From assembly GCA_038226175.1 (NCBI GenBank), contig JBBRQP010000012.1:1-54711 (forward strand): 54,711 nucleotides of DNA, given 5' to 3'. Shown here piece by piece: positions 1 to 6,379 of the stretch (positions within the stretch are counted from its first letter, which is position 1; every line of letters begins with the position of its first letter). The translations under genes were made by a program, and so were the position numbers. The notes below the pieces were generated by a model. It saw nothing but the letters and a program-made list of their open reading frames with translations. It made no database searches and had not been told where the DNA came from. This stretch comes from JBBRQP01 sp038226175. Lineage in GTDB: Bacteria; Cyanobacteriota; Cyanobacteriia; Gloeobacterales; Anthocerotibacteraceae.

Positions 1-105
1 AAAGAAAGTCTTGAAGAAGCGATAGGACAAGGGCTAAAGCGTATTACAGAAACTGATGCGAAAGGTTGGTTCACTCACTCTGGTTATCTTGGTACATCCG
101 TATGA
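1..105 (+). CDS. IS630-family transposase, C-terminal end (partial)
   Basis: Frame 1 is open from the window edge to a TGA at 103-105 and encodes 34 residues ending in a GWFTHSGY motif, which is typical of the C-terminus of IS630/ISY100-type DDE transposases. The stop codon lies inside the terminal inverted repeat that follows, as is usual for compact IS630 elements. Only the tail is visible, so I cannot say whether the copy is intact. A second element of the same family starts at the other edge of the window. Confidence 0.75.
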   Translation, partial: KESLEEAIGQGLKRITETDAKGWFTHSGYLGTSV

Positions 106-116
106 AAACCGCTGTA
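103..116 (+). repeat. IS630 right terminal inverted repeat plus TA target dinucleotide
   Basis: TGAAAACCGCTG (103-114) followed by TA (115-116) is the inverted counterpart of TA-CAGCAATTTTCA at 54574-54587, differing at two positions. The TA next to the repeat matches the TA target duplication known for IS630/Tc1-mariner elements. The boundaries are inferred from this symmetry. Confidence 0.65.
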
Positions 117-121
117 AGCCA

Positions 122-257
122 GCCCCCCGGCCCCATAAATGGGGAGCCAGGGCACGCTTGGGGAAAGTTACACTTTCAGCACTAAAGCGTTAACTCTCTT
201 TGGTATCCCAACCAAGTATTAGCTGGGCTTCGTCCCCCATTTATGGGGCGGAGGGGC
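122..257. repeat. Short structured repeat, copy 1 (MITE-like)
   Basis: This is a 136-bp intergenic element whose ends are inverted copies of each other (gcccc...ccccataaatgggg at both termini). Its interior closely resembles the element at 28404-28547, including GCTTGGGGAAAGTTACACTT-like and ACCAAGTATTAGCTGGGCTT blocks. A near-palindrome around 184-200 corresponds to a perfect one in copy 2. It sits directly behind the IS630 right end. No coding sequence is visible. The non-autonomous mobile nature is inferred from the structure; a REP-type element is the alternative. Confidence 0.7.
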
Positions 258-398
258 GTTCTCAGGGCATGAAGACGATGCAAAACATTTACTTAATTGA
301 TGGTGTGCCAAAATTTACAGCTCCCACTATGTCGGCATCCTGATTTGAAGAACCATAGTCCAGATCTGCAAATAGTCATCACTGCTTATCATCCATAA

Positions 399-788
399 TC
401 AAGTTTCCACAACTTTAGTTGAAATGCCTGCCCACTGCCCCTCGGGGGTTTGACCAACAATGTAAACTGATATTTCAATCTCACCGATACGGTAGACCTG
501 AATCTTGGTCAAAGAAGTCTCTAGGATTTGTTTGAGCTGCTGAAATTTAGCAACACTAGCTTGTTCTTCTGCACCAAACCAGTCTTGTACTTGGATAACC
601 GGAGCAAAAAATTCTTCAAGGTTGATCGTTTGCAACGCCGTATCATCCGCGTGTTTGGTTTGAGCCAAAATCACCGCTGAAGTGAGATCCGAGATATCCC
701 ATACGAACGCCTTAAAGGGATACTCTGATTCACTAGGATAGACTAGCCCACGCACTGCTTGTTTGAGAGTAGCCAATAGATCGCTCAC
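399..788 (-). CDS. nuiA: Nuclease A inhibitor (NuiA-like)
   Basis: The 129-residue protein matches the NuiA family along its length. It has the SESEYPFKAFVWD segment near residue 20, the QDWFGAEE region, a YRIGEIEISVYIVG strand and the C-terminus GISTKVVET, which is nearly identical to Anabaena NuiA. In Anabaena this small cytoplasmic protein binds and blocks the non-specific nuclease NucA. The start is GTG at 788, facing away from the next gene. No nucA gene lies in the window, so the partner would be elsewhere or lost. Confidence 0.88.
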   Translation of the reverse strand: MSDLLATLKQAVRGLVYPSESEYPFKAFVWDISDLTSAVILAQTKHADDTALQTINLEEFFAPVIQVQDWFGAEEQASVAKFQQLKQILETSLTKIQVYRIGEIEISVYIVGQTPEGQWAGISTKVVET

Positions 789-807
789 AGACAGGTTCGA
801 TCAGGTT

Positions 808-1203
808 ATGGTGATCCTAGCATTCGGGTTGATCATGCGCCTGATTCATTGGCCTTTAGCGTTTTGTACGGCGATTTATCCTGTGGTATTCGTACCACAA
901 ACCTTTGAGCAATGGCCTAGGGACTATCGAGAAGCCATCCTTGCCCATGAGCGGATTCATCATCGGCAACAATGCGCTTTGGGATTAGCGAAATTTTGTT
1001 TTTGGTATGCGGTCAGTCGCTCATTTCGATGGCGCATTGAGCGTCTTGGCTATCAGCGAGAATTATTGTATCTCGTCAAAACAGGCTATACACCTGACCC
1101 AAAATCTTACGCCTACAAAGTTTCTGGCAAGCTCTATTGGGCTATGGTTGACCGAGTAACCGCTGAATCATGGTTTATCCACTATCTTGACCGTCTAAAA
1201 TAG
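808..1203 (+). CDS. Small HExxH metallopeptidase-like protein
   Basis: The protein has about 131 residues, starting at ATG 808; a TTG-started version from 763 would overlap nuiA, and ATG 835 is another option. A hydrophobic N-terminal stretch (VILAFGLIMRLIHWPLAF) is followed by LAHERIHHRQQ, a clear HExxH zinc-binding motif. The later RLGYQRELLY segment could supply a glutamate third ligand. The family is not one I can name, and peptidase activity is inferred from the motif only. It is divergent from nuiA with about 19 bp between the starts, so promoters must lie inside the neighbouring coding regions. Confidence 0.6.
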   Translation: MVILAFGLIMRLIHWPLAFCTAIYPVVFVPQTFEQWPRDYREAILAHERIHHRQQCALGLAKFCFWYAVSRSFRWRIERLGYQRELLYLVKTGYTPDPKSYAYKVSGKLYWAMVDRVTAESWFIHYLDRLK

Positions 1204-1210
1204 ATTGCTA

Positions 1211-1231
1211 TACTAAATATACGTGTACTAA
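1211..1231. promoter_or_regulatory. Possible MarR-type operator upstream of the regulator gene
   Basis: The sequence tactaaatatacgtgtactaa just upstream of the MarR start contains GTACTAA at 1225-1231. This is the reverse complement of the TTAGTAC half-site found in the palindrome before the efflux genes (1761-1787). Sharing this half-site suggests autoregulation, but it is only an inference. Confidence 0.3.
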
Positions 1232-1242
1232 CTAAATAAGCC

Positions 1243-1764
1243 ATGAATACCCCCGCTGACCCCGATTTCTTAAAACGCTGGCAACACGTCTTGGCACCCT
1301 ATGGCTTTGGCTACCGTCTGCGTCTCCTCTCACAAATGATGTACCGTCGCTTTCAGTCCGAGCTTGATCCCCATGATTTGACGCCCTTTCACTGGGTGGT
1401 GCTTTGCTGTCTGTGGGCTGAGGATGGCTTACCTACTTCTGTGCTAGGCGAACGCCTTAATCAGGTGGGTGGAACCATTACCGGGGTAATTGACCGCATG
1501 GAAGAACGGGCTTTGGTGCGTCGAAAGCGCGATAGTCAAGACCGCCGGGTCTACCGTATTTGGCTAACACCCAAAGGTTCTGATCTACGTGAAGTCTTAC
1601 CGCCGTTGGTGGAAAAATCCATGCATACTGGTTCGTTAACTGGCATCTCGAAGCGTGAGTACGAACTTTTTTCGCAGATCATGGATCAGATGATTACTAA
1701 TTTGGGCAATGAAATGGGACTCGATTGCGCCCTTGAGACAGTTGACAGCCCGATAAAAATTTAG
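1243..1764 (+). CDS. MarR-family transcriptional regulator
   Basis: This 173-residue protein has the MarR layout. A helical N-terminus is followed by a winged helix at about residues 50-110 (LPTSVLGERLNQVGGTITG, then the wing RKRDSQDRRVYRIWLTPKG with the conserved D-R-R), and then C-terminal dimerisation helices. MarR proteins are usually ligand-released repressors of drug-efflux genes. The membrane-fusion and DHA2 transporter genes follow on the same strand, so this is very probably their local repressor. The stop codon overlaps the first base pairs of the putative operator. Confidence 0.9.
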   Translation: MNTPADPDFLKRWQHVLAPYGFGYRLRLLSQMMYRRFQSELDPHDLTPFHWVVLCCLWAEDGLPTSVLGERLNQVGGTITGVIDRMEERALVRRKRDSQDRRVYRIWLTPKGSDLREVLPPLVEKSMHTGSLTGISKREYELFSQIMDQMITNLGNEMGLDCALETVDSPIKI

Positions 1765-1787
1765 TACCTTAATAGTAAGGGTACGTA
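1742..1787 (+). promoter_or_regulatory. Candidate promoter and MarR operator for the efflux genes
   Basis: TTGACA at 1742-1747 lies 17 bp before TACCTT (1765-1770). The latter falls within an imperfect palindrome at 1761-1787 (TTAGTACCTTA - ATAG - TAAGGGTACGTAA). A palindrome over the -10 box and the transcription start is where a MarR dimer would act. The half-site TTAGTAC recurs inverted upstream of the regulator. Direct evidence is limited to the sequence symmetry. Confidence 0.4.
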
Positions 1788-1834
1788 ATAAATTTTGTCC
1801 CATGAATCTCGCCTTACTCCGGGGAATCGTCATC

Positions 1835-3136
1835 ATGAACTCGTCAGAAATCAAAACTGCGAAACCAGTTGTACCGCTTAATGATCAAAAAGCCTTGCCA
1901 GAAACAGCGGCAAAAAGTAATAAAAAACCATCTCCCCTAATTTTTGTGGGGCTAGGTGGTTTGGCTGTACTGGCGATTGGTGGATTTTATTATGTACAGC
2001 AAGCCGCCGGTTATGAACAAACCGATAATGCGGTAGTTGCGGCCCATATTCACCCAGTTAGCCCCCGTATTAGCGGCGTAGTATCGCAAGTATTGATTCA
2101 AGAAAATCAAATCGTCAAAGCTGGACAGCCTCTGGTCAAGCTCGACCCACGTGATGATCAAATGGCACTGGTTCAAGCCCAAGCCGCTTTGACTACTGTT
2201 CAGAGTCAAGCCCGCACTGCCCAAACCAGTATCGCGCTTGCCTCAGGTAACGCTCAAGCTGCCGATACCCAAGCCCTAGGTGGTCTGCAAAGTGCAGCCG
2301 CAGCTATTGCTTCGGCCCAGTCAGCGGTGCGTGCTGTCCAAGCAGCGGTACCGATTGCCCAAGCTCAGCTTCAACAAGCTGAAGCCAACTTAACCAAAGC
2401 TAAATTAGATTACACCCGCTACCAAAGTTTGCGTCAAGAAGGCGCGATTTCGCAACAGCAACTTGAGGCGGCTAAGGCCACCTACGAAGTTAACCTTGCC
2501 ACCCGAGCGGCGGCACGCCAAGGCATTGCCCAAGCCCAAGCCAATCTCGCTCAAGCCCAAGAAACCGTCACCCGCACCCGCGCTGGCCTGTTACAATCTC
2601 AAGGTACTGTCCAACAAGCCAAGGTCGGGCAGGTACAAACGCAAATCAATCGCAATCAGTACGCTGCTGCTTTGACCGCAGTGACCCAAGCTAAAGCGGC
2701 CTTGGCTAATGCGCAATTACAACTCTCCTACACAACGTTGCGTGCTCCGGTTAGTGGACGGATTGGTAAACGCTCTGTCGAAGTCGGACAACGGGTTCAA
2801 CCCGGTCAACAATTGATGGCGCTTGTTGAAAATCAAGTCTGGATTTCAGCCAACTTTAAAGAAACCCAACTAGCTCGGATGCAACCGGGTCAGAGCGTCG
2901 AAATCAAAGTTGATGCCTTTGGTGATCACCCCTTCAAAGGTCATGTGGATAGTCTTGCTCCGGCTTCTGGGGCGCAATTTTCATTGTTACCACCTGACAA
3001 TGCGACGGGTAATTTCACTAAAATTGTCCAACGCATTCCTGTCAAAATCTTCCTCGAAGCCGATTCTCTCAAAGGTTATGAACAGCGGCTAGTACCCGGT
3101 ATGTCCGCCGATGTGCGCGTTCAGGTCAAAAACTAG
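1835..3136 (+). CDS. HlyD/EmrA-family efflux membrane-fusion protein
   Basis: A cytoplasmic tail and one membrane segment (IFVGLGGLAVLAIGGFYYV) precede the Tyr-Glu-Gln-Thr-Asp-Asn-Ala biotinyl-lipoyl start typical of EmrA (YEQTDNAVV). A long Ala/Gln-rich coiled-coil hairpin, the second lipoyl half (LRAPVSGRIGKRSVEVGQ) and a beta-barrel domain follow. It bridges the inner-membrane pump to an outer-membrane channel. An upstream ATG at 1802 is also in frame. I prefer 1835 because GGGGAA lies about 10 nt before it and homologues start near the tail. It is 12 bp upstream of the transporter gene with which it must work. Confidence 0.9.
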   Translation: MNSSEIKTAKPVVPLNDQKALPETAAKSNKKPSPLIFVGLGGLAVLAIGGFYYVQQAAGYEQTDNAVVAAHIHPVSPRISGVVSQVLIQENQIVKAGQPLVKLDPRDDQMALVQAQAALTTVQSQARTAQTSIALASGNAQAADTQALGGLQSAAAAIASAQSAVRAVQAAVPIAQAQLQQAEANLTKAKLDYTRYQSLRQEGAISQQQLEAAKATYEVNLATRAAARQGIAQAQANLAQAQETVTRTRAGLLQSQGTVQQAKVGQVQTQINRNQYAAALTAVTQAKAALANAQLQLSYTTLRAPVSGRIGKRSVEVGQRVQPGQQLMALVENQVWISANFKETQLARMQPGQSVEIKVDAFGDHPFKGHVDSLAPASGAQFSLLPPDNATGNFTKIVQRIPVKIFLEADSLKGYEQRLVPGMSADVRVQVKN

Positions 3137-3148
3137 GAGCACGCAGCA

Positions 3149-4744
3149 ATGACAACGGCAACGGCTCTAAAACCGACTACGCCCTTACCCGAAGATCAGG
3201 TTTCTTTTAAGAGCTGGTTTTCAGTGTGGGGAGCTTTGCTCGGTGCCTTCATGGCGATTCTTGATATTCAGATCACCAATTCCTCGCTCAAAGATATTCA
3301 AGGTGCGCTTAGTGCCACCCTTGAAGAAGGTTCTTGGATCTCATCGGCCTATCTAGTGGCAGAGATTGTGGTCATCCCGTTGACGGGTTGGTTAGCCCAA
3401 GTTTTTTCGGCACGTTTATATTTATTTTTTAGTGCTTCGGCCTTTATTTTCTTTTCGTTGTGTTGTGCATGGGCGTGGGATTTAAATTCGATGATCCTAT
3501 TTCGGGCTTTACAGGGCTTGAGTGGTGGCGCGTTGATCCCAATGGCCTTTACGATTATCTTGACGACCTTGCCCCGTTCTAAACAAGCCATTGGTCTAGC
3601 GTTATTTGGGGTCACGGCTACCTTTGCCCCGACGATTGGACCAACCTTAGGCGGATGGCTTACCGAAACTTACAGTTGGCATTACATTTTTTATATCAAC
3701 TTGATTCCCGGCATAATTTTGTTAGCTTCTACATGGTATACCCTTGAGCCCAAACCAATGCAGCTGAACTTACTTAAAACTGCGGATTGGTTTGGGATTG
3801 GCTGTATGGCGATTGGTTTAGGTTCTTTGCAGGTTGTGCTTGAAGAAGGGAGCCGTAAAGATTGGTTTGGTTCACCATTTATTGTCACCTTGAGTATTAT
3901 TGCAGCTATTTTTGTGCCACTTTTTATCATTACAGAGCTGTTCGTTAAAAATCCCTTTATTAACTTAAAACTCCTGGGTCGCCGCAATTTTGGCTTGGGT
4001 AGTCTAGTAAATATTAGTCTTGGTTTGGGACTATACGGCTCCGTATATATTTTGCCGCTCTATCTGGCTCAAATCCAGGGCTACAATGCCATGCAAATCG
4101 GTCAGGTGATTATGTGGGCGGGTTTACCCCAGTTTTTGATTTTTCCGCTGGTGCCCCGCCTGATCCAAAAGGTTGACCTGCGCATATTACTCGGTATTGG
4201 TGTTGGTTTATTCGGCATTAGTTGCTTTATGAATGCTGGGATGAGTCATGAAACTGGGGCAGATCAATTGATGTGGTCACAGATTGTACGGGCTTTAGGA
4301 CAACCATTGATTATCACGCCCTTGTCTTCTTTGATTAACAGCGATATTGTCGATAAACGAGAGCAGGGTTCGGCATCTTCTTTGTTTAATTCAATGCGTA
4401 ATCTAGGTGGCTCCTTTGGCATTGCTACGCTTTCGACACTGCTGACTAATCGTGAACAATTTCACTCAAATCGTCTCGGTGAAGCGGTCTCAATGTATGA
4501 CCCACAAACCCAAACCCGCCTCGATCAAATTGCTCAGAGTTTGATCAGCAAAGGAGTCGATCTGGTCACTGCCCAAAATCAAGCCCTCACAATCTTGAAT
4601 AATACAGTGCGCCGCGAAGCCTATGTCATGGCTTATAACGATTGCTTTTTGTTGATTAGCCTTGGCTTTTTGGTGAGTTTTGTGGTGATTTTCTTCTTAC
4701 GTAAGCCAGACATGGGCAGTGCTGGTGGTGGTGGCGGACATTAA
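3149..4744 (+). CDS. DHA2-family (EmrB-type) MFS drug exporter
   Basis: The 531-residue integral membrane protein has the 14-helix DHA2 layout. It carries LGAFMAILDIQITNSSL (motif D1 region) in the first helix, SWISSAYLVAEIV in the second and the conserved antiporter motif region FGVTATFAPTIGPTLGGWL in the fifth. It is known family logic that such proteins exchange protons for hydrophobic drugs together with an EmrA partner. AGGAG precedes the start. A glycine-rich tail (GSAGGGGGH) ends the protein. Substrate unknown. Confidence 0.9.
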   Translation: MTTATALKPTTPLPEDQVSFKSWFSVWGALLGAFMAILDIQITNSSLKDIQGALSATLEEGSWISSAYLVAEIVVIPLTGWLAQVFSARLYLFFSASAFIFFSLCCAWAWDLNSMILFRALQGLSGGALIPMAFTIILTTLPRSKQAIGLALFGVTATFAPTIGPTLGGWLTETYSWHYIFYINLIPGIILLASTWYTLEPKPMQLNLLKTADWFGIGCMAIGLGSLQVVLEEGSRKDWFGSPFIVTLSIIAAIFVPLFIITELFVKNPFINLKLLGRRNFGLGSLVNISLGLGLYGSVYILPLYLAQIQGYNAMQIGQVIMWAGLPQFLIFPLVPRLIQKVDLRILLGIGVGLFGISCFMNAGMSHETGADQLMWSQIVRALGQPLIITPLSSLINSDIVDKREQGSASSLFNSMRNLGGSFGIATLSTLLTNREQFHSNRLGEAVSMYDPQTQTRLDQIAQSLISKGVDLVTAQNQALTILNNTVRREAYVMAYNDCFLLISLGFLVSFVVIFFLRKPDMGSAGGGGGH

Positions 4745-4791
4745 GACCGTCATTCAATCAATAGTTGAACTGAGCAGCTTAAACTAAAGCT

Positions 4792-6348
4792 ATGTATGCC
4801 ATTGATTTTGGAACCAGTAATACGGTGGTCACGCGCTGGCAGCCACTCAAAAACCAGCCCGAAGTTTTGTCATTAGCTGGTCTCAGTTGGCAAGATAGCC
4901 CTAATCCCAGTTTAATCCCGAGTCTTGTCTATGCAAAAAGTTTAGACACCGTCTATTGCGGACAGCAAGTGCGTGATCAAGGCTTAGATATTCCTGGTGA
5001 TCCCCGCTTTTTTCGTAATTTCAAACGGGGCATCGGGGCGACAGTACAAGGTTTTTTACCAGAAATCGACAGCCAGCGTATAACTTTTGAACAAGTGGGG
5101 ACTTGGTTTCTCGAACGCCTCTGGCAGCAGATGGTGGCCCAAGGCGAATCTTTGACAGATTTGGTTTTGACGGTTCCGGTTAATAGTTTTGAGCAATATC
5201 GCCAATGGTTAGGTACGCAAGTTGCCGACTGGCCCTGTCAACGGGTGCAGTTACTCGATGAACCCACAGCCGCCGCCTTGGGCTATCAAGTTACTGAAAA
5301 TCAGCCGATTTTGGTCTTTGATTTTGGTGGCGGCACCCTTGATTTATCCTTGATCGAACCGGGTAAAACCACTGGTCTACTACTCAAGTGGGGTGACCAA
5401 TTACTGAAGCGGCGAGAAAGTCGTCCCCGTACTGCCAAGGTCTTAGCTAAAGTCGGGCGTAATTTAGGTGGTAGTGATATTGACCTATGGCTAGCGCAGG
5501 CTCTGGCGCAACAGTTTCAGATCCCGCGTAGCTATCGTCTCCAAAAAATCGCTGAACGTATCAAAATTCGTCTCTCGAGCCAAGAAAGTCACCAAGAACC
5601 CTATCTGGACGAGGAAACCTTTAGTACCTACGAGCTCAGTTGCACCCGTCAACAGTTACAACAACTTTTGGCGGAGCAGGGCTTTTTTGCCCAACTAGAC
5701 GGGGCTTTACAGGAGTTAACCCAGCAGGCGCGCCAACAGGGCTATGTCCTCGGTGAGGTGCCCCGCGTTTTGGTCGTTGGTGGCACGAGTCAACTGCCTG
5801 CGGTACGCGACTGGCTCACCCAAAAATTTAGCCCACGTCAACTGGCCTGGGATAAACCCTTTACGGCTGTCGCAGAGGGCGCGCTGTATTTGGGTCAATC
5901 CTATGAAGTCAAAGATTACCTCTATCACGGCTACGGTCTGCGGTATTGGGATCATCGCCAAGCCCAACACAATTGGCAACCGATCTTCCCTCAGGGCACA
6001 CCCTATCCGACACAGCCCTATGAGTTGGTACTCGGCGCATCGGTGTCGAATCAGTTACGCATAGAGCTGATTATTGGTGAGCTAGGTCAAACCAAAGACG
6101 TGACTGAAGTTTATTTTGATGGTCAAAGCCTAGTAACCCGCCAAGGTAATAGTATCAATGCTGCCGTGCGTCCCCTCAATCTCGAAGCCCAAACCCTCGC
6201 GCCCTTGGAGCCACCCGGTGCGCCGGGACTAGATCGCGTCCGAATTCGGCTCTGGGTCGATGCCCAAAGAACCCTTCGGGTCACTGTGTTTGATCTGTTA
6301 ACCAAACAAACCTTGACCGAAAATCAGGCTGTGATTGACTTACGGTAG
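4792..6348 (+). CDS. Hsp70-like ATPase, non-canonical
   Basis: The N-terminal half is an actin/Hsp70 ATPase fold. It has phosphate-1 YAIDFGTSNTVV (residues 2-13), LLDEPTAAALGY, phosphate-2 LVFDFGGGTLDLSLIE and the adenosine motif VLVVGGTSQLPAVRDWL. The C-terminal 150 residues do not look like the DnaK substrate-binding domain and lack the EEVD/DADF-type tail, and the protein (518 aa) is about 115 residues shorter than DnaK. A standard dnaK lies at 25.8 kb, so this is a divergent accessory member whose client is unknown. It is followed by a convergent peptidase gene. Confidence 0.85.
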   Translation: MYAIDFGTSNTVVTRWQPLKNQPEVLSLAGLSWQDSPNPSLIPSLVYAKSLDTVYCGQQVRDQGLDIPGDPRFFRNFKRGIGATVQGFLPEIDSQRITFEQVGTWFLERLWQQMVAQGESLTDLVLTVPVNSFEQYRQWLGTQVADWPCQRVQLLDEPTAAALGYQVTENQPILVFDFGGGTLDLSLIEPGKTTGLLLKWGDQLLKRRESRPRTAKVLAKVGRNLGGSDIDLWLAQALAQQFQIPRSYRLQKIAERIKIRLSSQESHQEPYLDEETFSTYELSCTRQQLQQLLAEQGFFAQLDGALQELTQQARQQGYVLGEVPRVLVVGGTSQLPAVRDWLTQKFSPRQLAWDKPFTAVAEGALYLGQSYEVKDYLYHGYGLRYWDHRQAQHNWQPIFPQGTPYPTQPYELVLGASVSNQLRIELIIGELGQTKDVTEVYFDGQSLVTRQGNSINAAVRPLNLEAQTLAPLEPPGAPGLDRVRIRLWVDAQRTLRVTVFDLLTKQTLTENQAVIDLR

Positions 6349-6349
6349 C

Positions 6350-6379
6350 CCAGAGCCCCATAAATGGAGCAGCTCTTGG
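6350..6379. terminator. Weak inverted repeat between convergent genes
   Basis: CCAGAGC...GCTCTTGG flanks the sequence CCCATAAATGG in the 31-bp gap between two convergent stop codons. It can form a hairpin serving both genes. The core CCCCATAAATGG also equals the end of the structured repeats at 122-257 and 28404-28547, so it may be a relic of one repeat end. There is no long T tract. Confidence 0.3.
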
